A DNA stretch of 64,000 nt from Uranotaenia lowii (taxonomy: Eukaryota; Arthropoda; Insecta; Diptera; Culicidae): NCBI RefSeq assembly GCF_029784155.1, contig NC_073691.1:137149409-137213408 (forward strand), in the 5' to 3' direction. The position numbers and the translations under genes are program-made. How positions within the stretch are numbered: position 1 is the stretch's first letter; each line of letters starts with the position of its first letter. The notes beneath the pieces are model-generated. The model saw only the letters and a program-made list of their open reading frames with translations. It was not told where the DNA came from and did no database searches. Below, one piece after another: positions 20,599 to 30,996 of the stretch.

Positions 20599-22141
20599 GA
20601 GGTTGAGCTTGGTTTGTATTTTGCCTGAAAGGACGACTGTTCAGTGCATTCACCCCCGTAAACTCCCCTTCCTCCGAAAACTCTTTCTCGGAATCCTCAC
20701 CGACTTCTACATTATTAACCGGTCGCTTCGATTGTGGTTCCCACGAATTTTGAAGAGAAAGATCCGTAGCGTCAATTTTACGATTTATCCTTATCAATTC
20801 TTCTAAGGAATTGATATCTACAACTGAAACCTTCGATTGATAATGATGCCTCATGTTATCCCAAATCGCCTCAAACTTTGCTCTTCTTGACATCGGTCTC
20901 GTGAGCATTCGATTGAGTTTTTCAATTTCCGTTACGAATGACGCAAAAGACTCCCCTCGCTGTTGTTTCCTATCTTTGATCTTCTGCCGAATTCCCTGAT
21001 CCTTGTTCGGATTCCCGAACCGGCATTTGATCTGTTTCTCAAATTGTTCCCACGTATCGAAATTATCGACATAGGTGAAGAACCAATCGGATGCCGAATC
21101 TTCCAATAGAAGATGGATATCTCCCAGCAATCTTTCTTTCGGAATCCCTTCCCTCTCTGCTAGCTTGTTCGCTTTGTACAGAAAATCCTCCACGCTTAAA
21201 GAACGAGGATCCCCAGAAAACTTAATTTTCCATTTCTCTACCCTGTACAAATGATCTCCCCTTTCCCTCAATTGGGTTCGTCGCCTACTACTTCTGTGCG
21301 TTTCCGGTTCAGAACCAGTGTGTCTACCCCTCCTACCAAAATCGCTGATTCTGCTGTCCGCGTCGCTACTCAACATCGACCGCTCTTCTTCGCTCTCGTC
21401 CTCGCTGTCGCTATGGTGTGCTCGCCTACGGTCGAAGCGATCGTCATTTCGCTGCCGATGTTTTATTTTCGTAGGAGTAGAGACACCGTCAAAATTAACC
21501 CCATGCATGCCACCCTCTTGATCGGCCATTAACGCCAACATCGCCTTCATCATATCCTCCATTTGACCCAACCTCTCAGTGACTGCGTCGCTTGGTTTGT
21601 TGTCACCTGAAGGCCTGCCTTCTTTCTGGATTGCCCCGAGACTATTTCGTAGACTACCCGTTTGACTTTGGGTCATGCTAGTGTTCCCTGAAGGCCCTGC
21701 GTTTTGTGTAAGTAGGTCTCGAATCTGCTCTTTCACCGGTGTTGCTGGGAGTACTACTCTGTTCGCACTCATGACGCTTTCAATTCTACGAACCAAGTCC
21801 CTACGCATTTTCTTCTGATCCTCGGAAGTAGCCTGAAGACGCTTTGAGCGGTACCAATAGTGTAACAAGCGTGATTCACTTTTGGCATCCATCTTCTTCC
21901 GTTGAATCGACCTTTCGATGCTTGACAATTGTTCCCCAATGTGACAAAAGTAATCCGAAACTGAATCACTGGCTTGATAGTTTCGCCTCTGTGACAAATC
22001 TTCACGGAAAATCGTTCGCAAGATCCGTTGTTTGCTGGGCAACTCCAGCTTACGCGCAACATCCCCTAACCGATCTCGAATCGCAAGTTCATAATCGACC
22101 TCTTCCAGATTCAAATGTTCAGCACATGGAAAACGATCCAT
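20585..22141 (-). CDS. gag: Gypsy Gag (capsid) protein
   Basis: A 518-residue frame starting at the ATG 310 bases downstream of the 5' LTR. It forms the particle that packages element RNA. The N-terminal half is charged and predicted helical; a Ser/Arg/Asp-rich linker lies around residues 225-300; the following WKIKFSGDP...FLYKANKLAEREG...FEKQIKCRFGN region is typical of Ty3/Gypsy capsid domains. A Glu-rich segment precedes the end. No zinc knuckle is in this frame; it lies in the next, overlapping frame. Confidence 0.85.
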   Translation of the reverse strand: MDRFPCAEHLNLEEVDYELAIRDRLGDVARKLELPSKQRILRTIFREDLSQRRNYQASDSVSDYFCHIGEQLSSIERSIQRKKMDAKSESRLLHYWYRSKRLQATSEDQKKMRRDLVRRIESVMSANRVVLPATPVKEQIRDLLTQNAGPSGNTSMTQSQTGSLRNSLGAIQKEGRPSGDNKPSDAVTERLGQMEDMMKAMLALMADQEGGMHGVNFDGVSTPTKIKHRQRNDDRFDRRRAHHSDSEDESEEERSMLSSDADSRISDFGRRGRHTGSEPETHRSSRRRTQLRERGDHLYRVEKWKIKFSGDPRSLSVEDFLYKANKLAEREGIPKERLLGDIHLLLEDSASDWFFTYVDNFDTWEQFEKQIKCRFGNPNKDQGIRQKIKDRKQQRGESFASFVTEIEKLNRMLTRPMSRRAKFEAIWDNMRHHYQSKVSVVDINSLEELIRINRKIDATDLSLQNSWEPQSKRPVNNVEVGEDSEKEFSEEGEFTGVNALNSRPFRQNTNQAQPHVLS

Positions 22142-22438
22142 TTTAACAAAAGTTTATTAAATAACTCTTTCTATCCAACGATAAAGCAGTAAGAGAAATT
22201 ACAAAAAAAAATATGAAAAGAAGAAAAATTGTATGTAAAAGGGAAAAAAATAATTCAGGTAAAAATTAGAAAACTATGATTTAGCACTAACTATCGTGAA
22301 TAAATACACAATTCTGTATTTGTAAGCTAATTGAACAAAATAAAATAATATAATAAATGAGATTGCAACTGTATTTTTAAACTACAAAATGAAGAAAGAA
22401 AATTAATCTATGGGAGAAATGTTCGAGCCACTCTAAAA

Positions 22439-22449
22439 GTTGGGCGCCA
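22439..22449 (-). other. Primer binding site, lysine tRNA type
   Basis: One base inside the 5' LTR, the element strand reads TGGCGCCCAAC, the complement of the 3' end of lysine tRNAs as used by several retroviruses and fly Gypsy elements. Eleven bases match the known lysine-type site. Confidence 0.75.
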
Positions 22450-23333
22450 CTGCAACGGGAGGCAGTCGGGCGTGGGTGTAATCGAGGTGCTTAGCGGATG
22501 ATTTAAATGCGCCACTCCGAAGAGATCATCCCCCTGTTTGGTGCGTGCCCGGCTAAGAGACCCATCAATAGGGTGGGTGTATTCTGTCTGGCCCTTGATT
22601 ACCGATCACCCTACCGTTCCTCAATCCGTTGACCCTCAATCAAATATCCCCAAATAATTACCGGAGAAAACCAAGATAAGAAGACAAATCCTAAGTTGGT
22701 CCCGAAAATACTAACTAAATAAGAAAACAAGTTCCTTAGACTTTCTTCAACCGACCCACTTTCCCCGTACAAGTTTGCTAAGATAGCGTAGAAGGCAGGA
22801 AAGGGGCGAAAAAAAACAACGGAAGTCAACCTAGACTTCCAGTAAAAGAATTACGGAACCGGAAAAAACGATGTCTTCAACACTCCAACAAAAGTCACGG
22901 TAAGTCACCAAAGAAAAACTACATCAAATGTTCTTCATAAACGAGCTCTATTAGCCATAAAAAGATGATGATGGTTTTGGTTGTTAGTGGGGGTTTTACA
23001 TTTTGGTTTTCGGGATTTTCCTACTCTGCTACCTTACATTTCATTTGGGTGATTTCCCCTCTAACGCTCAGCGCTCGCAAGCGCTGTCTGGCTATTTGGT
23101 TTCCCTCAGAATTTGTTAGGAGTGCAGTTTGAAACGTTTACTTGGCCATCGAATTATTCCTAGGAAATTCTCATTTAATTCATGTGTGCAATTTGGGGTT
23201 TGGTTTGTTTGGGTTGATTGGTTGGTTGTTGGTGATAATTATCGAATTCCAATCATCATCATGTGCGCGCGCACGCCTCAACCATGCTGCTCTTAATTGT
23301 TGAGCATATAAAAATAAAAGTTCTCAAAAATCT

Positions 23334-23407
23334 GGATTCGAACTCGTGACCTCGAGGTTACTGGGGTAACGAGTGCTTAAGCACTGACCGAACCAACTGA
23401 GCTGTGG
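23334..23407 (-). other. tRNA-like segment, 5' LTR copy
   Basis: Second copy of the box A/box B segment described at 13331-13404. In this LTR it lies downstream of the likely Pol II start, so it would be part of the 5' leader RNA. Confidence 0.5.
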
Positions 23408-24399
23408 TGGCAGGCTTGAGAATGGGAGGCTGCAGACGAATCTATATGGGAGAGGAATACATGACGAAGGGGTTCAATTTTTTGCTGAGTACTCACTCGG
23501 TTGGCTGCTCAAACCTGTTATTTTCCGGAAGTTGGATGGTTTTCCGGAAAAGTTGCCCTGGGTTCTCCAATAGGGTGGAACAATTACTCCTGGGTGGCCG
23601 TCGCGCGTATGCCGTTTCGCCGATCTACGGTATGCTCGTCGGTCGAAACGTACCACGAGTTGTTGGGTGGTTTGATGATGGCGTACGCTCAGCGTGATCC
23701 TTTCCTTGAACCGTCGTGTTCGGGGTGTAGGTAGATCGATTCCTCCGGCAATCTATTTTCGGAATTCGATTTAGAAAAAAAATACCCAATATGCACAATA
23801 TCGACAAACCAATTACCCGTTTTCAATATCTGAATTGCACTAAATCAACTAACTGCACTTTTATTTGCACTCGGAGGGATCTGAAGGAAAATAGCAACTT
23901 TAGTTAAATTGTTGAAAACGTGGTTTCTTCAATTTCTTTAGTACCTTTTTGTACTATATTACGCGCGAAATACAAATTTAACCGATCCTGCCTACTTCAC
24001 AGTCGAAGGAAAAGTGGTCAAGGGATCGCATTAGCCGTCAGATCAAATGAGCTATTGATCTTCGGGACCGGAATTGCGTAATTAATAGCGAACTAATAAT
24101 TCCGAAATTTCCCGAAGAAAATGTCTTCTTACCCAAACCTTTCCCTTTCATACATCCGAGGGTTCGTTCTCGGGTGTAAGAGTTCGGGTGGAGCGATATC
24201 GAAAACCTCGGTACACCAATACAATCATACTATCCCCGTGATGGGGTTAATGACCGGGCAAGCACCAATCAGCTGGTGATTACAGGCTTCATCCAAACAT
24301 GCGCTAAGCGATCACACCCCAGTTGCAGAAAAAAAATATCTCATTTAAATGCCCGTTCCTTGGTGACGTCATACCTGGAATTCCCTTGGGCGGTGGGGT

Positions 24400-24464
24400 T
24401 TACGTCATTGAGTGACTCGCAAGAAGAGCGGATTTGGGTTTCCCTAAAGATTTATATGACGTCA
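24400..24464 (-). promoter_or_regulatory. LTR promoter candidate: CRE motifs and TATA box
   Basis: On the element strand a TGACGTCA palindrome (24457-24464) runs into ATATAAA (24451-24457). About 35-45 bases later comes GAGTCACTC, loosely initiator-like, and TGACGTAA at 24400-24407; another TGACGTCA lies at 24364-24371. CREB/ATF-type sites next to a TATA box suggest regulated transcription from this LTR. The same array is at 14361-14461 in the 3' LTR. Confidence 0.5.
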
Positions 24465-24648
24465 CTGAGCGACTGGTGTTGCGAAGCGCAAACTCTCTGA
24501 GTAGTCGCAATCTAAAAATAGCTGAGAGCGTGCTAGGGATGCTCAAGCAAAATGAACCGAAAAATCGATACTTTATCGATACAATTTTATGAGTGCTAGG
24601 GGTGTTTAGGTAAAATAAGTTTCCGCAAAATCGATACTGCTACATGCG

Positions 24649-24737
24649 TACGGATGACGCTGTCGTCGGCTTTGAAGGCTGCATTATTTGGGAAAAACCA
24701 TCACCCATCATTTTCACTGACTAAGATATGTATTTGA
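24649..24737 (+). CDS. Possible 5' coding exon split by the Gypsy insertion (part 2)
   Basis: Continuation of the frame started at 12408 on the far side of the element. The reading stays open for 28 more codons with Ser/Leu/Ala/Lys composition, then stops at TGA. A splice donor before that stop would be expected for a real exon; ATATGTATTT is only a poor match. Confidence 0.25.
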
Positions 24738-24888
24738 AAACTACTTTTACTCGCGACCAATCACTACAACCTAGATCAAGTCTCTGAAAATCATTTCAAC
24801 GGAATAAAGAGACTTGAACTTTGAGAGTAGGTTATCGATGAGGGAGTTGTCATATCATTTGCCGTTTTAATTGTTTTAACCTCTGCTA

Positions 24889-25861
24889 AAGTCTGTTTCA
24901 CATAGAATCTGGTCGCATCTTTTCATTTACTGCAGCGTCCCTAGTTGTCACATCGCGAATCTATTGACAGTGTTTTGATCCGGATGGTTTGTTTACTTAG
25001 TGGTGAAAATTTCATCAAGATTGAAGCAGTCAGTCAAAAGTTATCGACGATGGAACGCGAAAGGCGAGAGAAAATTCTGCACACTCACGTAGAGAATCCG
25101 AAGTGGTCAGGGGTAAAGATCGCGAAATTCCTGAAATATCCAAAATCGACTGTAAATTCGGTGCTGCAACGTTACCGGGAGACCCTTACGGTGGATCGAG
25201 CAAAACAAACCAGGCGTAAAAGTGGAATATATGACCGAAAGCTGCGAGCAAAGGTTGTTCGGTCAGTTCACAATGATCCTGGAATCTCCTTGCGTGAATT
25301 GGCGAAAAAGTTCAAGACGAACCACAGTACAGCTCGACGAATTTGTTTGCGAGAAGGCTTGCGGTAGTATCATGCAAGCAAACACCCCAACAGGACGCTG
25401 AAACAAAACCTGGTTGCCAAAACCAGGGCAAGGAAGTTGTACGAGAAAGTGTTGACCAAATACAACGGATGCATTTTGATGGACGACGAAACTTACGTCA
25501 AAATGGATTTAGGACAAATAGGTACCCGGTAACAAATTTTACCTTGCTAGACGTAAAGGGAATGTTGCGGGTAGACTCAAGTTTGTTTTCGCAGATAAAT
25601 TTGCTCGTAAGTTGACGATTTGGCAATGGATCTGTAGTTGTGGGAAGAAGACTAAGATTTTCATCACTGGGGACACAAAAAATGGAAATGTTTACAAAGA
25701 AGAATGTCTCCAGAAGAGGGTTTTGCCATCCATTCGGTCCCACAAAGGTCCGGTGAAGTTCTGGCTGGATCTGGCAAGCTGCCACTACAGCCGAAATGTC
25801 GTTCAGTGGTATAAGGAGAATATTTTATTTTATCCGACCAGATTCTATGTGAAACAGACTT
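24889..25861 (+). mobile_element. Tc1-like transposon with intact ends
   Basis: Inverted termini AAGTCTGTTTCACATAGAAT (24889 on, about 28 bp) face each other and are flanked by TA (24887-24888, 25862-25863). At 973 bp it is shorter than usual for the family, because the 3' part of the transposase is missing up to the right terminus. Confidence 0.8.
25050..25837 (+). pseudogene. Broken Tc1/mariner transposase
   Basis: Reading from ATG 25050: a helix-turn-helix region (GVKIAKFLKYPKSTVNSVLQ) and a second one (SLRELAKKFKTNHSTARRI), then TAG at 25365-25367. The same frame continues with ...LVAKTRARKLYEKVLTKY and the first catalytic Asp in LMDDETYV. A stop and frame changes follow near 25530-25615. 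The second catalytic Asp is in WLDLASCHYS. Sequence then ends at about residue YKENILFYP, before the expected ELRPIEKYW box, so the third catalytic residue is deleted. The opening could also be the earlier ATG at 24945. Confidence 0.8.
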
Positions 25862-25865
25862 TAAG

Positions 25866-27010
25866 TGCCGCTCCACAAAATAAGCTATCTGATCATGATC
25901 CCGATTGATCGAACCAACCTATGGTGTCGTGCCATCAAAGTTGAGAATCGGCAGTAGCCAATCTTCGGGGCTAAATGCTCACCAACGATGGCCGATATTC
26001 CCTCAAAAGAGACCCAAAATTTGGTAGTACTTACATTAAGGTCTTTCAGCTCTTGTTACATTTACAAACATGATGGAAGCGAAAACGTTCGACAAGTTTT
26101 TGTATTGCCCATAATTGGAGTGATATTGTAGGCTTTCCTGTAGCAGATATATTTGGTTAATGTTATACTTATCAAAATAATATTGGTATCTACCTCAGAT
26201 TCTTGATGATCCCACTGTTCTCGATGCCCGTAAATTCTTGATATAAACACGATCGTATGCCTTGTAGCATGATATGACCCCATCCAAGGATGAAAGCAGC
26301 CAGAAGAAAACAAGGCGAAGAAAGGTGTCGAAAAGGAAAACCAAAAACTCCCAAGCAGGAGTCACTCTGGCTGGAACGGCTTAATGGTACCCCCCGGTAT
26401 CGCGGTTCGGCCGAGAAACCAAAAATAAAATAACAAAGTTTAACAAGAAAGTTACACCCGAATAAAGACAGAAAACGAAGGCAGAACGGGCCACGAATTA
26501 TGATTTGTTCGCGTGAAAATTAATGAATAAACAGCCACGATTTGCCGCAACGGTCTCGGGAGATGAAAGAAAGCAACGGCCTTTAACGTAAATTTGAGAG
26601 CGGGTTGGAAGGTGGAAACGATCCCGAGGTAGATGACTTTAAGTGGGTACCTTTCCACCTAACTTTAGCTGAACGATCAGAGGGTTCTCTGTGGAGTGGG
26701 TCCAATTTCTTTTGTTTTTGGCCGTTTGTTGTTCGGTGATCGAAGGCACAATCGAAAAGATAATGAATGATACGTATAAGGTACAAGATGGTGAATTACT
26801 CTGTTCCTAGGTGAAAACTTTATTTTTAGAGAAAAATCATGACTCGTATGTTTTATATTGTAGATATATGAAGTAGAATAAATCATCTATTTTAAACTTA
26901 TATTTTGATTAACATTACAGCCACAAAAGGATCTCATCAACCTCGAATTCCTGATTATTCACGGGTTTCCCAATTTAGTCTTCGTTGTCGCTGCAATTAC
27001 AATCATTTTT
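25866..27010. other. No gene recognised
   Basis: On the minus strand 25875-26025 reads open for about 50 codons and ends at a GTAAGT-like donor near 26030, but no family is recognisable. The remainder shows nothing convincing. Confidence 0.25.
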
Positions 27011-27012
27011 AA

Positions 27013-27246
27013 TCAAGTTCTTCTGTGAGATTGTACCAGAATCTTTTCACCGTCACATTCCTTCATCAAAACTTTTGTATCAACGTTATTATTGAGTCGC
27101 CAAGGAACAAATATTTTCGTTTCAAATAAACGCTCCTTTAAATACTCCTGTTGATCTCTCTCTCTACATCTTTTTACAAGAGCGAACAGATCCCATTCAG
27201 AAGTCACCCCGTCATTAACCCTTTGGATGAAATTTCTGACACGGTG
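27013..27246 (-). CDS. Unrecognised possible terminal exon
   Basis: A minus-strand frame without ATG runs about 77 codons to a TGA at 27013. Its composition is protein-like: charged, with Trp residues in SEWDLFALVKRC and FVPWRLNNNVD, and no low complexity. An upstream stop closes the frame at about 27255, so if real it must begin by splicing. No family assigned. Confidence 0.25.
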   Translation of the reverse strand, partial: HRVRNFIQRVNDGVTSEWDLFALVKRCRERDQQEYLKERLFETKIFVPWRLNNNVDTKVLMKECDGEKILVQSHRRT

Positions 27247-27459
27247 CAGGTTTCAGAAGTCAATCGAACTGATCACACTACTGGCAGGCTACCAAACGAC
27301 GAACCAAACGAGCCAGCAACCGGAGGACTGGTTCAATCCAAGTCGAATCGATTAATTTCAATTTCACAGCCCCAGCCCGACTCCTGCATTTGTCGAGTTA
27401 CCGTGCAAATTCGAAAGCTCCTCTACAATATAATGTTGAGCTGTGTAACTATCGGCTGA

Positions 27460-28270
27460 AAGCTTTTGAAAGCAATTGATCGTATGGCTGAGAAATCTTT
27501 TTCTTTGATTGCATCTCAAAATTTGCTAGAAACTTGAGGACGGTGCAGAAAACTAGGGACGACTCCCATTGTTTACTGAATTATAAATATTGAATCCTAT
27601 TCATTAGACCTGCAAGTTATGTATGGAAAACTTTTTGGATGTTTTAAAGCCGAAAACATGTCTGAGAATTTTGGTAAATTTGTATGGAAAACATTCTTTT
27701 TTTCATTCAAAAATCACCAAAAGTAGTAGGTATTGGATGTCCAAAAAAAATAAGTTCGAATTATAAATCTTAATGTAACCTATTCCTTGGTCTGCACTTT
27801 ATGTATGTGAACAAACCAAAAAAAAATTAAGACGACTGAACCTGAACCTTACATTTTTAACTTCTTTTCATTTGAATTCCGAATATTCATTTTGAAATAA
27901 TGATTACCATTTTCAGAACACATTAAGCTTCTACTCATATTAGCAAAAAATTAAGCTAAAGCATGGACAAAAACAAAAATTAAATGAGATTTTCTATATC
28001 AAGTTTATCGGAATTTTCTGGAAGACATGCAATGTTTCTTTCCATACTAAATTAAAATTCGATGCGCTTATTCAAGAATCAACCTTATCACCTCATATTT
28101 TACAATGATGCTTGGTGACCCGAAAGGCAGCGAAAATTCATATAGAAGCCAAAATCCAATTTTGCAGCGGTCTAGTATACATATATTCATATGCATAAAT
28201 GTATGTACAGAAAAGTGGCAATCAACTAAAAATAATGTAAATTTTCAATAATCATCCTAAGCTACAAATA
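27460..28270. other. No gene recognised
   Basis: AT-rich sequence with no long frame and no repeat structure that I could see. Confidence 0.3.
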
Positions 28271-28272
28271 AA

Positions 28273-29195
28273 CAGTGAGGGAAACGCAAATAGTACCACT
28301 ATGTGTTTATCTTGTTCAAATATGAATGATCGAAAATCACCAAAAAATTCTACAACTTATTTAAATTGATCAACGAATAAATCAAGAATAAGTATGCTTT
28401 TTGGACGAAGCAATTGGCGTTGAGGACCAAAAATATAGGAAAAAGTTGTTACTGATGAATAAGCAGCGGCTAGACCAGCCAAGGCTAGGTACTCTAACAG
28501 TACGGAACCTCAGGGCCGGCTGGCTACTGGGTAACCAAGGACTTCACGGATAAAATACACAAATCTGAAAATTTCATGTTTCTATGTTTTTTTTATTCAA
28601 AATTTTCTAGTGGCGTGTTGACTGTGTGTATAAACAATGTTCTGTGTCTTGTGTGGCGTGTAATTGTTCCACAAACTGTAATGTGCTGCTGCTGTTCTGT
28701 CGCGACGTCGCAGTTCCGGAAACCCCGTTCCGGAATCAGGAGGGCCGTCGATTTAATGGCGTATCGACGGGGTGCCGAAACCGTCGACGCCAGCGGGCGT
28801 TGCTGGACTCGGTCGTTGCAGGCGTCTTCATTCATAGGCTTTTAATCGGTCTGCCCACGAGAGTGCCCCGTATCCGGAAAAACCAAGAAGGGAAGTTCTC
28901 CTTGGTATTTAGGGGTCCTCAGACCCCGAGAACGTTGTTGCTGGTCCTTTACGATGAGGAGCGAGACCACAAGGGATCTGGGGGCCGAACCGTGAAGAGG
29001 TCAAACCAGTATTCAGGTGAATTCCGTGGACGTTCACAAACACTATACAGAAACTTGACTACACTCACGGACGCTTGGTACAGAAGAGCCTCGAAAAAAG
29101 GAAGCAAGCTTCCTTTTCGGCTTTTTCGTTTCATTTTCCAAATATTCCAACATGGCAGAAATGTAGCCTACTGTGGTACTATCTTGTTGTGAGAC
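28273..29195. mobile_element. Element with CAGTGAG...AGTACCAC terminus and GC-rich interior
   Basis: The left 180 bases match the terminus at 1110-1330, including GCAATTGGCGTTGAGGACCAAAAATA. The right end, read inverted, begins AGTCTCACAACAAGATAGTACCAC, sharing ATAGTACCAC with the left. The interior (28447-29110) differs sharply: GC-richer, with GGGGTC-TGAG-GACCCC and AAAAGGAAGC-AA-GCTTCCTTTT hairpins and a 188-codon frame at 28626-29192 of no recognisable family. It is probably foreign sequence inside a Tc1-type element. Confidence 0.4.
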
Positions 29196-29559
29196 TTATC
29201 ATAAACATGAATTTTCTAGAATATAACATTTGAATATAAAAACTAAAAAAATCCAACAATTGGTAACCAATCGGTTACAAAGTAAAAAGCTTCTTTAAAA
29301 CCTTTGGAATACTAGAAAACGCCTCGCCAAAAAAATCAGTAATCTAAAGGGTGCTCGGGTTAAAAGTGGCAGACTAAATTGCGTGTAAATCGAGTATTGT
29401 GTATTAAAAAAATCAAAGTATCTTTCATTTTGAAGTTCAGTATATATGAAAGACGGAAAAAATGCTCAGTTAATATTCCGGTTGACCTAGTCCAAATTAG
29501 CGAGCCTTTTGTATTACTTCCAGGTATTACTTCATCGAACTATTACCAATTAAGGTGCA

Positions 29560-30834
29560 TTTACAGTTCTTTCGAACGTGAAAATGAAAAAACTTATATT
29601 CTTCAAAAACTCGACTATGCTGCATTTCATGGCTGCGAAACTAGGTGGAATAGATGCGGAATGGTTGAACGATTATTTTTGAACTGATTTCCTTGTTCAA
29701 AGCCCTTTAATCTTAATTTTATTTCAACTCCCCCGATTTTCACTGCGGAACATTTTTTCCGCGTTCACTGACATTCCGCTCGAAGTGTAAACGCACTGAG
29801 CGAACGTGAAAACGGAAAACGAACAAGAGTGGTGAATATAAATTCCGCGTTCATTTTCACGTCCGAATGGCAATGAGCATTCTGAAAAAAATTTCACCGA
29901 TGACGGAAAAATTTTTGCTTCGTAAAAAATTAGTTTTTTTAATTTGTAAGCACATTTGAAGGCAATTAAAGGCTTAAAATACTACGAATTTGAAATGAAA
30001 CGCATTCGATATTGTTTTTTTAACTTTAAAAACCCGCTTGGGCATCATTTAATTGCACCTGTTGGAAGAGTTTCTCGACGAATAAATGTACCTGTTGGAA
30101 GAGCTTCTCAACGAATAAATGTAAATGAAGATCATCGAATGGCCAGATTCCATTGAAATAAAAAAAAATAGATTCCGCTTTGTTCAAATGTGTGTTCCAG
30201 AAAAGGTATGGAATAATTATGAAAATTTATGAAATCATTCAAAAATAATGTGTTTTAAGGAGAACTGAAAAGCAGAAAATTAAACAAACAAAAGATTACT
30301 GATGCATTTTAATTAAATAAAAACCTTTTCAATTGTTTCACTAATTAAAAGTAATTTTGAAATTTTTGTTTGTCAATTTTTAATCAAGAACAAAAAATGG
30401 CTATCTTGTAGAAGTTATATTCATAACGTCCTTTCAATAAGTTTTTCAAAAGAAACGAATCGCTAAAGCTCGTTACTCCTTGATCGATAAATACTTTTTA
30501 GGAGTACTTTAAATTCATAAAATTTAATTTAAATTCATTGTATTCAAAGATAAGAACTTTGGGATTATTTGATTAAATCAATCGTTTTCAAAGCTGAATA
30601 TGTTTTGAAGAAGAACAATATGTTTTTTTTGAGAAATTTGAATTTGAATTTGAGCATTGGTTCGACAAGTATCAATCAAAACATTGGTTGAATGATCTGT
30701 CATTTCTACCCGCAGTTGAACAAACCTCTTACTAATTTTGAAGATTTGACCGATTTGACATTTCACTGCGGAATATTTTTTCACTGTGGTGAGTTCACGT
30801 TCACGTTCGAGTTCGAGTTCACAAGAACTGTAAA
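29560..30834. mobile_element. Possible inverted-repeat element (TTTACAGTTCTT)
   Basis: TTTACAGTTCTT (29560-29571) is answered by AAGAACTGTAAA (30823-30834), each followed inward by GAACGTGAA blocks. Similar GAACGTGAAAACG and CACTGCGGAA motifs recur inside near 29740-29860 and 30760. No clear target duplication. Confidence 0.4.
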
Positions 30835-30996
30835 CCGGGCTTTACTTTAAACGTTACTTTACAAGCTATTCCAAATGAAATTGCGAAGTGTTAGAACAAA
30901 TCAATTGATTTTAAAGAAAAAAACTTATTAATTTACTAAAAAACGTTAACGCCAAATTAGTAATGCAAATGGCCGCAAGTCCTTGTGCACTACCAA

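Larger units (their letters stand above)
12448..24644 (-). mobile_element. Ty3/Gypsy LTR retrotransposon, 12.2 kb
   Basis: Two 2194-bp LTRs bound a minus-strand internal region with gag, a zinc-knuckle frame and pol in the order protease, reverse transcriptase, RNase H, integrase, which defines Ty3/Gypsy. The element is flanked by a 4-bp target duplication, TGCG (12444-12447 and 24645-24648). Very long LTRs, a lysine-tRNA-type primer site and a long untranslated stretch before the 3' LTR recall the Osvaldo/Ulysses group of flies (inference). I saw no difference between the LTRs in the stretches compared at a constant offset of 10003, so insertion is recent. No env-like frame is visible. Confidence 0.95.
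22451..24644 (-). repeat. Gypsy 5' LTR
   Basis: Same 2194-bp sequence as the LTR at 12448-14641, offset 10003, followed by the second TGCG. Being 5' to gag, it supplies the promoter. The U3 part is short if the CRE/TATA cluster at 24400-24464 marks the start of transcription. Confidence 0.93.

Noticed and set aside
28626..29192. 188-codon open frame
   Set aside because: Several frames are open over the same GC-rich sequence and none shows a recognisable domain; kept only as content of an element.
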